A stretch of 64,000 nucleotides of DNA, taken from the NCBI GenBank assembly GCA_010279815.1, contig QEOQ01000303.1, positions 685,567 to 749,566 of the forward strand, in the 5' to 3' direction. Made by a program: the position numbers and the translations under genes. Shown here piece after piece: positions 11,867 to 24,676 of this stretch. Position 1 is the stretch's first letter; every line of letters begins with the position of its first letter. The notes beneath the pieces are model-generated. The model saw only the letters and a program-made list of their open reading frames with translations, made no database searches and was not told the DNA's origin. The DNA is from Brachionus plicatilis (taxonomy: Eukaryota > Rotifera > Eurotatoria > Ploima > Brachionidae).

Positions 11867-13170
11867 CTAATCTGATTCATGGTCGCACATTTTTTGCCTC
11901 TTCGAACTTTCACTAAAGTCATCTTGAAAATTCTCATCATAATACTCGGTATCATTAAATGAATGACTTATATCTTTCTTCAATTCATCGAGACAACAAT
12001 CTTGATTCTCAGCCACAAAGGGTCTGTGAACAATTCTATAGCGACAAAAAGTCTCATTAGTATCTTTATATGTTTCAAAAATATAACCAATCTTTTTCAA
12101 ATCTCTACGACGTTCTGAAGCAATTTTTCTGAGTTCGGCCTCAGCTGCATTATAGTCAAAACCAGGCTTGAACATTTTGACATACTCTAATTATTATTAA
12201 TACAAATAAAAAGTATTAAATTAAAATTGGTTTTAAATTACCATATGATGCATGAACTTGATCTTTATATCTATCAACAATTAATATTCTATTACTAGTC
12301 GCCCATTCTTCTGAATCAGGTATCAATGCTGTTATTACTTTTCGAAATGCTGATGACGGTGTCTCGTTCGGATTTGACAAGTAACTTTGGACTTTATATT
12401 TAACATCGAGTGGTAATGTTACATCAGGAAAATTTTTTGATAAAATGCTACAATCTGTATTGTATACTGGAAAATTAATCAAATTTTCATTTTCAGAAGA
12501 TTCTTCAGTCTCTTCATTATTTCCGAAAATCTTAAGAAAGTTAATACTTGCTTGTTTCAGGAAGGCTATGTCTCTATCACCTTAAAAATATGGTTTAATA
12601 TTAAATGATCACTTGAAGACTAACAATTACTAAAAGTATTCTTTAGAGCTAAGTTTATTTCCTCTTGTTCCTGTAACTTTTTTTCCATTTTTTGAATTTT
12701 TATCTCTTTTTCAATCAAGGCAAGTTCTAATTGTTTAATTCTCTCAACAATATCAGAATTTTTAAAACGCCCAGTTTGATTAATTGAAACATTTTGTGTG
12801 CTTTTGTTTTTTTCTGATTCTTCCATTTCACTTATCTTTTCAAACTCTTGGTGACAATCTTCCCATGTTCCTTTAAAATATTTTGAAAAAGTTTTAACGA
12901 ATTCTTAATTAATTTTCATTTAATACCAATAAATTTTAGACGGACTAAATTCCATTTATTTTCGAATTTAAAGCTGTACTTTTTTCCTATATTAAGATTT
13001 GAAAAATTCCGATTATTCAATTCTATGATTCTGATTATATCCCGACTTCCATCATCAAATTCAATTAATGCCATATCATTCTCACTCAATTCCTTCTTTT
13101 TTTCTTTGTCTTGAAATTAAAGTTAAATTATTATTTTTATTTTTTCAAAACCAGTTAATAACTCACTCAT
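11867..13170 (-). CDS. BEN-domain-like protein, five exons
   Basis: Minus-strand exons are 13170-13152, 13109-12927, 12870-12631, 12580-12242 and 12186-11867, giving 366 residues. Every junction is GT..AG with matching phase. Features in order: a short N-terminus; a small globular region with ALIEFDDGSRDII and VRLKFIGTWEDC; a charged coiled coil (VERIKQLELALIEKEIKIQ); and a C-terminal helical domain with SAFRKVITALIPDSEEW, YVKMFKPGF and LRKIASERRRDLKK. The spacing of that last part resembles a BEN domain, a DNA- or protein-binding module of chromatin factors. The KFIG..EDC element is also common upstream of BEN domains in invertebrate proteins. The tail is acidic. The BEN assignment rests on pattern only. 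Intron 1 is 42 bp, the shortest in the window. Confidence 0.7.
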
Positions 13171-14386
13171 CGTTTTTTTCTAATAGTTTATTTAAAAGAG
13201 TTATTTACAAAAATAATTTTATTATTTATATTATTCTAATGAAAAATGTAAATTTTCATCAAAAATTTAGTACGTACATTAGAATTTGAAATAAATTAAA
13301 TATGCATTTCTTCACATCAATTTATCGTTAAATTTTGACGTGACATTAATTATTTATAATTTTCAAAGAGACGACGACGTCTTATTTTTCTTGATTTAAA
13401 AAAAATGGGAAAATTTTACTAAAAATAATAATTTATAAATATATTTTAGTTTATAAACTTTTAAATTAATGCTTAGTTTCTATGTAACAGTAAAAAAGAT
13501 ATTGTCAAATTTAGTTATCCAAATTATTAAAAAATTTATATTTTATTTTTAATCATAAAATGTACTTTACATATATAGAAATTAAGAAAAAGTTGACGCA
13601 TGTATGTCATTTTTCAATTAGTTTTGTTTGTCTAATTGTAAATTTTTGAATTTTTTTTTATTTAAAAAAATATTTTTAAAATTTTAAATAAAAGGAATTA
13701 ACTTTATTTTTATAGATTTCATGTTATTTGATTAGAAATTTTTTTTCCATTAAATTGCTCAATTTTTTTTGTTTGTTGCAACTTAACATGAACATTAGAT
13801 TGGTTTTTTAAATAAAATTTTATTTTATATATATTTATTAATACCAATTTTAGGCTTAAGTTTTAGAAAACAGCTTTAAAAATTTTTTAATATTTTGTTT
13901 GTGATTTTTTAAGTTCATTAAAATAGAATTGAACAAAATAAAAGAATCGAGCTATTTATCACTAAGAGATTAAAATTAGTTATGTAGATGCAACATGGTT
14001 CTTCATTCGTAGTTGCAAGAACTCTAATAATGCTCAAAAACTCTACAATATCAACCAAGCTCGAAAATATTGATTTTTTGCTAAATTTGCAGAGTTTAGC
14101 AGAATTTGATGATTGTTTCTTCTTAATTAATTAATAAAATTAAAACAAAAATTTAATTAGAAATTTTAATCTAATTTTTAAGTTTTTATTTGAAATTAAT
14201 TAAATTTATTCAAAAAAACTACTATTTTTAAATACATTACGAGTGAAATTTTTAATTAGAAAAAAAAACGAAAAATTACAAAATTTGACAAAAAACTATG
14301 GGTAAAATTCATTTTTAAATCGTATTGATTTAAATTATTGTTGTGGGAATATCAGATTGATATTACTGATCAATAAAAGTCAGACA
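13171..14386. other. AT-rich intergenic region
   Basis: No convincing gene. The open stretch on the plus strand near 13068-13289 overlaps the first exons of the minus-strand gene and is low-complexity, so it was not called. This region must contain the BEN-like promoter. Confidence 0.5.
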
Positions 14387-14863
14387 TTAAAATCTACAAA
14401 TTCCTTGAAAGCAGTCTTGAAAATCGAAAGCAGTAATTGGGCTTGGTTTAAAGAATGATTGACCGCTTGAGCTAGTTGATGAAATTGAAGATGTAGGAGA
14501 TACAGAAGCAAATTTTTCAATTCTATATGAAAAAGTATGCATTGATTCTGATTGTTCCAATAAGTTTTGCTGAATTGTCGGTTTTGGAGATATTTTTTCT
14601 TGTTGGGGTTCATTTGGTTTTGTTAATTGCTCAAGGTAAGCAAATTTGAGTTCTCTATTGTTTCTAAGCTCTTTGAAAACATTGTCTAAAGAACTTTGTT
14701 TCAGAGGAAATACAAATACATGACAACGGGTGCATTCTTGAGGAGTATTTGCTTTGCTGTTTGCACTCTTCCAGCTTTTTCCACAGTTTTGGCAAGAGAA
14801 TTCTCCAAAGCATCTTTTTTTGCCTTGGTATGGAGTTGGGTTCGAAGTTTTGAAACTATTCAT
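14387..14863 (-). CDS. Small CxxC zinc-finger protein (3CxxC/ZAR1-like type)
   Basis: A single-exon 158-residue protein. A zinc-binding domain occupies about residues 15-55: FGEFSCQNCGKSWKSANS, then QECTRCHVFVFPLKQ. Candidate ligands are Cys24, Cys27, Cys44 and Cys47, with His48 nearby. The W-x-SAxS segment and the C-x-x-C.H.FP-x-KQ ending resemble the 3CxxC zinc fingers of ZAR1-like and receptor-transporting proteins. The C-terminal half is disordered and Ser/Pro/Gln-rich. In ZAR1-type proteins such fingers bind RNA, but this is only a possibility here. The ATG at 14863 is the first in the frame and gives a complete finger. Confidence 0.65.
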   Translation of the reverse strand: MNSFKTSNPTPYQGKKRCFGEFSCQNCGKSWKSANSKANTPQECTRCHVFVFPLKQSSLDNVFKELRNNRELKFAYLEQLTKPNEPQQEKISPKPTIQQNLLEQSESMHTFSYRIEKFASVSPTSSISSTSSSGQSFFKPSPITAFDFQDCFQGICRF

Positions 14864-17715
14864 TTTTAGTGGTTTTAGGTAACAATTTTTTAATAAGAAA
14901 ACTTGGTTGATGATTCTAAGGATTTAAAGAACAAATTTATAGTCAGTGAAAAGTTTTAATTTAGCTAATTTAAGGATATAAAGGATATCATTGAAGAACA
15001 TTCTAATGACAAGACCACTAATTTAGATTTAAAACTTTTTACTGTTCTGCTTTACTTTGTCTTTTTATTTAGAACAAAATCAATCAAACAAATCTCTGGT
15101 TGCGTTAAGTTTGTTAATTTAATTTTAATTTAGAACGTTTTTGAAATTTTTGGAGGGACTTTTAATTAGGATAATGTTCTAAAATTTATGATCAAACTTT
15201 CTGCTATCACAAACATTTATTTGTAATCCGGAAATTTCGCTAGATAATAAACTAAAAAGAACTTAAGTTTTTTTAATGTGAAAAGTAATTAGAAATCATC
15301 TTTTTTAATATTAAGGGTAGATTTTCAAAAATTTTAATAGACACAATTGATTTTTGGGTAAAGTGATAATATAAACTTTATCTTAGTTTTATCTAAAATT
15401 AAAAATTGTTGCAAAATTGGTATTTTTACTTAAAGAAAATTAACAAAAAATAATTATTGTGAAATTTTCCCATTATATGTAGTCGAAATTTGTCATTTAT
15501 TTTTTAACTAATTCTTATTTTCAATACATTATTAGATCAAAACTATATTTTAATATTAAATTAAAGTTTTTTTCAATATAAATAATATATCAATTTCATA
15601 ATAAGATGTGTAAAATAATTTAATTTTTTTGGTCTTAGCTTTAGAAGCTCTTTTATAAGATGATTCATGTGAAAATCTATTTCAATTTAAAAATATAATT
15701 TTATGATTTTAACCTGTGATAAAGTTTTTCAGTTATTTTTTTAACTTGATGGGGATTTTAGGATAAAAATATTAAGATTTTTTTATTTATATGATAATTT
15801 ACGAACTGTAGTCCCGGGCAACTAGAATGCTTCTCTTGGGTCCCAAGATTTTTTTATATAAACATAAACAGGTTCAAATTTCTTCAATTTTATAAAGAAG
15901 CCTTTTCTAAATATATTAATCTTTTTGACCGAAGATAAAAGAATCAAACATTTTATTTTAGTTAATTTACGTGATATTTTTCTTTTTTTTCTTTGATTCT
16001 CTTAGCTGTCAATATTTAAATAAATGAAAATAAAAAAATTCTTGTTAACCCAGGAACATTAGCATAGTCTTGTTTTTTTTATTCTAAATTCAATGGAGTC
16101 GAGTATTTAAAGAATATTAATATAAAAGTTATACTTTTAGAGTTTATTGTTATAATTTGCTATAATTGTCACATGCTAATTTAAAATAAACATTTTACAC
16201 CTTCTATCATTTTTTTATATAATTATTTAATTTTTAAATTGTCGATTTCAAAGTTTATTGATTTAACACAAGTCGTTCTTAATTTGGGAATTTAAAGTTT
16301 TTAAAATTTTTCCAAAATATTTAACAATCGCTCATTTGTTAATTTTTTTTCATGTTCTAGATTCTGTGTAATAAATTGAATACCACCTATGAGGGACAAA
16401 AGTCAAAATATGTAAATTTTTCTTTTTAACGCCGCATTAAAGTAGAAACTGAAATCTTTTAGTTACAGATGGATAAATAAGACCGAATCTTTTTTTTAAG
16501 TGTTTAATGTAAATTTTAACTAGAGCTTGATTGAACATTTTTCAATTGATTTCATCTAGATGTTAATCTTTTCTATTTATTTCTTCGAACGTAACTAATT
16601 TTTTTGTAATTTTTTATTGAATTAAGTTTCTATTTCATTTTATGTTAATTGATGTTACTTAAGATAGGTCAATTGCTGTTAATAAAATATCAAGGTTCAA
16701 ATCAAAAATAAATAAACAAACATTTTGTTCATTCTTTTTAAAAATTCAAGGTTCTAAAGAGTAATTTAGAAATTTCTTAGATAACCGAGCTTACTTTACA
16801 TTTTTATTTATTTATTATATTATATCGGGAATTAGCCCAAATAACAAAGCAGTCTCGGATTGAGCCTTTTTTTTTTTTATGAATAATTAGAGTATAAGTT
16901 TAAGTAAAAAAAATTCAACATTTTTTCTAAAGAATTTATTCTAATTGTAAAATGAAAAATTTTTTATGATTTAAATTTTTGTTTTAAACGTTTTCAAAAA
17001 CAATGCAACAATAGAATGAAACAAATAAGAATTGATAATTTTGTTTTAATATTAAGTCATTTTTCTTTTTATAAACAAAAATATCTATAAAAACGGTTTT
17101 TATGTTTTAAGTCATTGCGAAGCTTTATTTAAATGACCAAAATTAAATTGATGAGGACATATATATTTTATGATCAAAAAAATTCTATTTTGAGGAGAAT
17201 ATTAATTTAATTTTTTTTTAATTTTAAGCTTTTTTAACTTAACTTTATATTATTTATTATTTTAGAGAAATCAATACTTTTTAAGAATATTCATCATTAA
17301 AGTTTGTCCGATAAACTTAATATTTTTTTATATCTAAAAAAGATCAAATTAATAAAGATATAAATTTGTTTAATTCAAAAACAATAAAAAAAAAATTTTT
17401 TGTCAAAATGAATCTTATCTTTAAAAATTATATTTTTAGATTTATAATAATAAAATCATTTAAAAAAAAACTCAATTTTTATCTGAAAAAACTTTGAATT
17501 GGTTTTATTTGGGAATTTTTTAGTTTCCCCACTTATATTTCGTATTTTTTTTATTATTTCTTATATATATATTTTTTAAATTATGAATTCAACATAAGAC
17601 TCATTTTTTTACAATCTTTTTATTTTAAATTTAACTGATGAAATGTGCATAAATTTTGTCTTTAATAAAAACAAAATCGTTCATTTTTTTAGATTGAAAG
17701 CCCATCGAATGTCAT
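14864..17715. other. Long AT-rich intergenic region
   Basis: About 2.85 kb with no coding-like frame, RNA gene or clear repeat that I can recognise. Its 3' end has a T-rich tract and TTTTTTTAG at about 17684-17692, just ahead of the IAP start. That could be an acceptor for a 5' UTR intron or spliced leader. Confidence 0.5.
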
Positions 17716-20207
17716 ATGAATAGAATGCTTGACGAATGCAATGAGTACTTAAGTTCTCTCAAGGCTGGCCTAATAAGGACCCAAAGTGACGCGCTGAAAT
17801 ACTTTAACGTGCGTTACTCTCTATTTACCCAAAATTATCCCAAGGAATGCGATCTTCCGGCTTGTGTTCTGGCCTCGAACGGCTTCTACTTCCAAAACAA
17901 TCCCCGATGCATAAAATGCTTCGAGTGTGACTTCCAATTTACAGACCTGGACTGCGACAGCCTTAGTGACATCTTAACACTGCACATACAACAAAAACCA
18001 AACTGTAACCAGGCTAAAATTAGCGTTAAGAACCAAATTCTTTCCGAAGAGATGAGTTTGGACTTTGACCAGGCAAGACCCTTGGAACAATTTCATTCAA
18101 ACGAAAACACAAATTTTTCCAGTGAAGAAAAGCGCTTTGAAACATTTGAAAATTGCAAACTAAAAATTGAAGTCCCATCTCTGGTCAAGAATGGCCTTTA
18201 CCGGGTCCTAAAAGATCCCATAAAACTCTCACTCAAAAAAGACGTGGAGACCATATCCGGCATTGAATATGTATCCAAATATATCGCTTCTCTGTGCCAT
18301 GTTAGATGCGCCTTTTGTCCATACGAGTGTCTCCTATTCCGCAACAGTCACCAGAACACAGTTTTCAAGTCTCCTTTTGACGAACACAAAGAAAAATTCG
18401 GCCTTTCTTGTCCCATATTCTCTGACTCGAATAGAATGGACTGTTGTCCGCCAAAAACTGCAAATTACTTTCTCAGAAATGATCTTCTCAGAGAAAACAT
18501 GACCTGGCTGAGAACTCTTTACGGCTTTGATAGCGAACTCAATTCAGAGCCAGTGGCAGATCTTGATCTAGCATCTAAATTTAACGATACAGAAGAGTTT
18601 AGTGTTAAAAAAATGCCAAAAATTTTTGATCATTTGATCAATTTAAAATTTTCGAGAACAAAAAAAATTCCACCCGAAGCATCCACCACAGTAATGTACA
18701 TGCCAGGCCCGAACAATTCCCAAGATCACAAAGTGACTGCCGATTTGAACAAAATTCAAGAAGCTCTCAATAGATCGAACAATGTCCTTAGTGACAAAGC
18801 ATTCCATCCGGCCTATTCACAATACGAGACTCGTATGGAAAGTTTTAAAGAATGGCCCTCAACCATGTCCCAGCAGCCGTCCGACTTGGCCAAGGCAGGA
18901 TTTTACTATTTCGGAATTAAAGACATGGTCAAGTGTTTTTTTTGTAATGGTGGCCTTAAAAACTGGGACTACAACGACGACCCGTTCCAGGATCATGTTC
19001 GCTGGTTTCCCAAGTGCCAATACATCAGACAACTCATGGGACCCGAATATATTGAAATGGTGAGGGAAAAATTTAAAAACATGGACTCTGGCTTTGATTC
19101 AGGCAAAAAAATTGAGGCAAACACTCTGGATTCTTTGCTTTCGGGTCTTCCATCCAGTTCTACATTGGTAAAAAAATACCAGTCCGGGTCAAAGCGCTCA
19201 GTTAGTCCTAGGACTCTTAATTCCAGACTGGACTCGAACATAGTCAGAAAAATAATAGATAATAATTACATAAGCAAAGAGTCCATTAAAAAAGCGATAG
19301 AAATCAAGCTGTCCGTCCAAGACGCTAATAATAACAGTTCAGAAGCAGCTAATTTAAACTATGGTGATGATTTTAAGACCACGCTTAAATTGGCTGCATT
19401 TTCCTACGAAATTGAAAACGCCAATAAAAAAAAGCTCGACAGTCTGAGTGGCATTTGTGACTTTTTTTTGTGCAATTTAAATGCAAATATTAGGACTTAT
19501 CATATTAAAAATTTAATAGAACTTAAATATGGATGTTATCCATTGAATGTGAGGTGAGTTGAACAGTAATAATAAATAATAAATTTTAAATTTAAAAAAT
19601 AATTTTTTTCAAAGAATGCTCCAGGCAGATGACTCGACAGAAAATCAGAGATACTATTTGGTTAATTTAAAAAAAGAGGACAAGTCAAAAGTAGATGAAA
19701 TAATAAACGATATACAAAACAAATTGAGCAAAGGTGATTTTTGGAAAAAATTTTTTTTTAAATTTAGAACATAATTTTTTTTCTTTAGAAATAGTTGAAT
19801 TCAAAGGAGCAATTGTGTTGAAGACAAATTGGTGCGAGATTGAGGAAAAAATAAAGCCTTTGATGGACAAACAGATAGATATGTCGACTTCTATTGAACA
19901 ATTGAGATTACAAGAGCAAGAATTGCTGAATTTTAGATCAAATTCAATTGAAAAATCGGCTGAAAAAATGGAAACTCAAGAGCCAAAGGGCTCCAAAGAT
20001 TTGGCTGATAAAGAATCACAAAGGTTGATGGAAGAAAATGAACGTCTAAAGAATGAACGACTTTGTGTGGTATGCTTGATAAAGGATAAAAATATCTTAT
20101 TTCTTCCATGCGCTCATTTGGCAACTTGTCTTGACTGCAGCTACTCTCTTCAAACATGTCCTATGTGCAGGTCTGCTGTTCAAGCCACTGTCCGAACATT
20201 TACTTAA
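17716..20207 (+). CDS. IAP-family protein: three BIR domains and C-terminal RING
   Basis: Exons are 17716-19553, 19615-19733 and 19789-20207, giving 791 residues. BIR1 is at about 33-100 (Cys65, Cys68, His90, Cys97). BIR2 is at about 185-235 and is degenerate (Cys198, Cys201, His224, Cys232, with seven rather than six residues between His and Cys). BIR3 is at about 366-441 and is canonical (Cys407, Cys410, His427, Cys434, C-x2-C-x16-H-x6-C). A helical region at about 500-610 may be UBA-like (SRLDSNIVRKIIDNNY). A short coiled coil precedes the C3HC4 RING (CVVC, PCAHLATC, CPMC) in the last 50 residues. This is the XIAP/cIAP layout, so the protein should bind caspases or IBM-bearing partners through BIR3 and act as an E3 ubiquitin ligase. 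The first donor, AG|GTGAGT, is strong. GC content is visibly higher in exon 1 than in neighbouring DNA. Confidence 0.92.
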
Positions 20208-20904
20208 AATTTGTAAAGATGTGTTTTATTTTGATTTTGGAATTTTTTTTTCAGTTCTTAATAAATTTTTTTTATTTAAAATTTTAATTAATTTTTCTTT
20301 TAAAGTATTAAAGTGAAATGAAAAAAAAATCGAATATTCAATTAAATTTCATATTCCATGTTCAAATTTTGAATTTATAAGAAATAGTAAATGAAAAATA
20401 CTTTGATTCAAAAAAATGTTTCCCAATATTTTACTTCAAAAATGACTTTCCTTACTTAAATTTTTTTTAAATTTTGTTTTTTTTTTATTAATGAAAATTA
20501 GTAAAATACTGCTCATAAATATAATATCCAGACTAAATTTAAATTATTTTTAAAGATTAACTAACTTTTAGTTTATTTGATCAAGAATAAATTTAAATTC
20601 TATCTAGTAAACTTTTGTTAAATATTGTTCAATCTAAAAAAATATACAAGCATAAAATCCACTCTTATTTATAAAACAAGGTCCTTCAAATGATTCAAAA
20701 TAATCTTCATCGGTATTGCATAAATTTTTAACTTAGTATAGACTGCTTTAAAAAGCTATAATTAGTTTCATCTATCAAAAAGATGCTCTCAAGTTATTTC
20801 TTTTGTAAAGTTTTAAGTCAATCTTTTTTAAAGTGATCATATTTTAAAACTGCGATTAAAAATCGACAAACATCCAAAAAAGCTTTATGATAAATTTTTC
20901 TTAA
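20208..20904. other. Intergenic region between IAP and DOMON/b561 genes
   Basis: AT-rich, no gene seen. It holds the IAP 3' end and the promoter of the next gene. Confidence 0.55.
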
Positions 20905-22653
20905 ATGTTGGCAAAATTTTTTACTGTTTGCATAATCCTTGGTCAGCTAAACGCAGCTGAAATTCTGGTAACTCAAAAAATTGTCAAAAAATCAACTTAT
21001 TGGTATTTAAATTTAAGAATTCTACAAATTGCGGTTCAAGATACGGATGCTTTTATAACCCTAAGAACTGTGATAGTGATCAGTGCGAATTTGTGGCTAA
21101 ATGGCGCCAAATCGATAGCCAGGTCGAGTTCATCATTGCAGCTAAATTTAAAAATCTTAAACAAAAGTGGCTTGCAATCGGTTTTTCGCATGATAAATCA
21201 ATGGTAACTAAATTTATTTAATTTTTTTTTTGTAAAATAATTTTTATTTTGAAGGGAAATGATTCAGTAGTGGCGTGCAAATACAACACTGAAAATGATC
21301 TTAAAATTCATAATTATTTTAATCCTGGCCAAATCGATCCCGAATTGATTGATTCTAAAGACCCATCTAGTGGCTTAAGCGATATTAAAATCATCAATGA
21401 CAAAGGACTTTTAATTTGCTCTTTTAAAAGAGATATATCGAAAAATATTGAAAATTTTTTTGATCTTAACCAAAATTATTATTTACTAATGGCAAAAGGA
21501 GATTTAGAAAAAGGTACTCTGCAAATTCGATTATTTTTGTGTATTTTTTTTAAATAAAAGATGGCTTATTGACTTATCATGGTGGAGACAAAGTAATAAG
21601 TCAAAATAAAATTGATGTAAGCATTGCTTTGGAGGCAAAGTCGGTTTTGATCTCGACAAATTTTGTCAAAATTCATGGTAATATTTATTTGTTTAGCTGA
21701 ATTTTAATTATATTTTGGTTTATTTATAGCTATACTCATGGTTATAGCCTGGCCATTTTTGTCAACTATAGGAATTTTATTTGCAAGTAAAAGAATTTCA
21801 AATTTATTAACTTTTCAATAAATGGATAAAATTTTTAGGATATTACAAACCAATCTTTCCAAATGTAAAATCTTGCGGTGTACAATTTTGGTTCATAATT
21901 CATCGACCTTTTATGATCTGTGTCTGTTTACTTTCACTAATTGGCTTTGGTTTTATATTTTCTTACAAAAATTGGTCATGGACTAGTCAGTCATCAGTGA
22001 AAAATTTTGCTCATTCGATAGTCGGTCTCATAACAATTTTATTGTCTCTAATTCAAGTAAAAATAAATTCAAAACATATTTATGTATTTTTTTTATTAAT
22101 AAATATAAAAAGCCTGCTATGGCCATTTTTAGACCAGATAAATCAGAAGAGAATCGCCCAATATTCAATTGGGCTCATCGTTTAGTAGGAATTTTGGCCT
22201 ATGCATTTTCAAGTAATTTAAAATTGAATACAAAATAATATGAAAAAATTAAATTTTTTTTTTGTTTTAGTAACAGCAGTATTTCTAGGTGTTAACATGT
22301 TCGTAAAAAATTACCACTGGATAGGCTTAACTTCATGGATTATATGGCTAATAATATTAGTCGTACTTTTGGAAGTATTTAATTCTAGATCCTCGACTGA
22401 TAAAGGTTTTTTTAAAGTAAATTAGATGTATAATGTTATTTTTATTTTTTTAGTACATGAAAAAACAAATGAATTTAAAATTGACGAAAATAAAGTAAAT
22501 TTAATTTAATTAATGGTCAATACAATTTATTTAACATTTTTAAATAAGGAACCGACAATCGGCTTTTCAAAACCAATGATATTGATAATTCATATAGCAT
22601 TGTCCCTTCTTTGGACATTGACAATGATCCTGGCCATTTTGGAATTTATTTAG
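20905..22653 (+). CDS. DOMON plus cytochrome b561 membrane protein (FRRS1/SDR2-like)
   Basis: Ten exons: 20905-20967, 21018-21203, 21255-21513, 21561-21677, 21730-21786, 21839-22056, 22113-22212, 22271-22405, 22454-22494 and 22549-22653, giving 426 residues. A signal peptide (MLAKFFTVCIILGQLNAAE) is followed by a DOMON domain (CGSRYGCFYNPKNC, WLAIGFSHDKSM). A b561 core of about six helices comes next. Its four heme-ligand His candidates sit in KIHAILMVIAWPF, FIIHRPFM, NFAHSIVG and NWAHRLVG. The segments ARYYKPIFP and QPAMAIFRPD are also typical. Such proteins pass electrons across membranes to ferric iron or other acceptors using ascorbate. No N-terminal reelin domain is present, so it is shorter than vertebrate FRRS1. 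Phase agrees at all nine introns (about 48-60 bp). Confidence 0.9.
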
Positions 22654-22812
22654 CCATTTTGAAAATTTTTTTATAAACTTGTAATTAACCAAATTTTTAT
22701 TAAAATTCGCATTTTAATTTAATTAAATCAATTATCAATAAAATTTTTTATCAATTAAAGATTTTTTTATTAAAAATGAACAATGGAAATAAAAAAATAA
22801 AAGTAACAATTA

Positions 22813-23112
22813 TTATACTTGTTGATCAAAAGTATGTTTAGAGTTGACTTGTTTTAAAGATAAAGAGGAATTACTAGACGAAACTGGAACCCATTTGTAA
22901 ATTTTCAATGATGTTTCGTTTATAGTCACGAGTTTTCTTTCCCATTTTCTAACTTTTTCGATTGAATTCATTACTTTCTTGATGTCATCTTTGGCTTTTT
23001 GACGCGTTTCGGAACGCAACGCCCGTTGACCAAATAATTTAGTTGGCTGTGATTGTCTTGAAGTTGATTGTCCCAAGCTGCCAGCAAAATTAGATGAACT
23101 AAATTCGGACAT
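22813..23112 (-). CDS. BCL7-family protein (short paralogue)
   Basis: A single-exon protein of 99 residues from Met at 23112. An upstream in-frame ATG at 23169 would add a lysine-rich stretch, but the start chosen matches the paralogue's layout. The BCL7 N-terminal domain is clear: [20 protein letters not shown], then [28 protein letters not shown]7 proteins are accessory subunits of the SWI/SNF (BAF) chromatin remodeller and contact the nucleosome acidic patch. This copy has almost no tail after the domain. It diverges from the second BCL7 gene about 1.5 kb away. Confidence 0.88.
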   Translation of the reverse strand: MSEFSSSNFAGSLGQSTSRQSQPTKLFGQRALRSETRQKAKDDIKKVMNSIEKVRKWERKLVTINETSLKIYKWVPVSSSNSSLSLKQVNSKHTFDQQV

Positions 23113-23352
23113 TTTCCTGTTTTTTTGTGGGAATTTTTTCTTTAAATTTTTAGTTTTTTTTATACACAAAGTGCTAATTTTATTTTAATTTTGTAAATTT
23201 ATTCAAAAACTCTTTAAAAAAATTGGGTAGATTGCCAAACTTTTTTAATTTTCATTTAACAAAATGATATGAACAATATCGCTAATTTATAGATCGTGAA
23301 AAAATTTTTTAAATCAAATCTTAATTAGAAAATTAACCTCTTAAATGAATGT

Positions 23353-23424
23353 GGGGGTATAGCTCAGTGGTAGAGCATTCGACTGCAGATCGAGAGGTCT
23401 CCGGTTCAATCCCGGATGCCCCCT
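23353..23424 (+). tRNA. tRNA-Cys (anticodon GCA), copy 1
   Basis: A 72-nt cloverleaf. Acceptor stem GGGGGTA pairs with TGCCCCC (one G-T pair). The D arm holds TAGCTCAGTGG (A box). The anticodon loop CTGCAGA gives anticodon GCA. The T arm is CCGGTTCAATCCCGG (B box). There is no intron. A T-run begins just downstream at about 23427 and serves as the Pol III terminator. CCA is not encoded, as expected in a eukaryote. Confidence 0.97.
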
Positions 23425-24676
23425 TGTTTTTTTTTAATTTATATAAATAAAAATTCATTAATTTGAATAGATATTATTTTTAAACTCATAATTTATATAA
23501 AATGGTCTTTTCATATATTTTTTTCAATTAAAATCGAATTATAAGGTTTAAAATAGAATCGGGTGAAGAAGACGTATTGATCATGCTTTAAATTAATTGA
23601 AAAAGATTATGCTGACAAAGAATTGAAAATCAAAAAAATGTAAAGCCAAATGTAAAACAAGTTCGAAAAAAAAGAGAAAGAAAACCTTGATCAAAAAATA
23701 ACCAACAAACTCATTGGTGCCAGATTAAGCAAGAAAAAGAACCAGCAAATTAAAGAAATTATCGATTTCATATTTATTTATAATTTTATATTTTTTTTAT
23801 CACTAAATATTTTTTATATCTAAAAAAGTAAATAATTTTTTTAAAAAATATTCGATTTACATAATTTTTTAAATAGGTTTTGAGTAATGAAACTTCTTTC
23901 GCTAAAATTCAATTAAGAAATGGTTTACTTCATAATATTACACACAACTCAAAATAGGTAATATATTAAGATTTAAAAAGGGAAAAGAATTTAATTGTTT
24001 AAATCATTCACATGGAATTTCATTCGCAAAAATTGATAAAGGAAATTTTTTTTCTCGAGCTCTCAATAAAAACATCGTAGTCTTTTATGATTAATAAGTC
24101 ATTTTTGTAGAGAAAAAAGTTTTAAATATACCTGACAAAGATTTTTTTAAATCTGTCTTTTATTGTGTCAAGTTTGCGATTAAAAAAGCTTAAAAATTTT
24201 TAATTTTTATGAGGGTGTGGTAAATGAGAGATTGTGAATTGACTTAAAGGATATATTTTGCAGTATTTATGAAAATAGTGAAAATATGTTTCTCTTTTTA
24301 TAGCAGAAAGTTAATTTTTTATTTCACCAAAAAATAAAATTTTTTAAATTAAAAATCAAGATTGAATTAAAAAAATAAAAATTTTAAATAAAAAAATCCT
24401 ATAGATAATAACTTACTTTTTTAAAATTATGATAAACTTTAGGATTTTAATTACTTAAAAAAATTATAATTTGCTCAATTAAATTTACCAATTTAAAAAA
24501 ATGCCACAAATTTGGGTAGCAAAAAAGTTCAAATTATCTTCCTTTTAAGACAAATCAAAAGCCTACATCCATTAATTCAACGACTTTGAATTAATATATT
24601 ATGGAAGATTTTAAATAAAATTGTATTTATAACACAAAACATATTTTTCTAAAATATTTTCAAAAAATAAAAAAAA
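23425..24676. other. AT-rich intergenic region before BCL7 copy 2
   Basis: No gene recognised. A lysine-rich degenerate stretch near 23620-23770 looks coding-like in places but is broken by stops. It could be an old pseudogene fragment. Confidence 0.4.

Noticed and set aside
13068..13289. 73-residue plus-strand open frame
   Set aside because: It overlaps the first two exons of the minus-strand BEN-like gene and consists of Phe/Ile/Leu runs from AT-rich DNA.
23600..23780. Possible lysine-rich gene upstream of BCL7 copy 2
   Set aside because: Stops interrupt every frame and no splice model gives a sensible protein.
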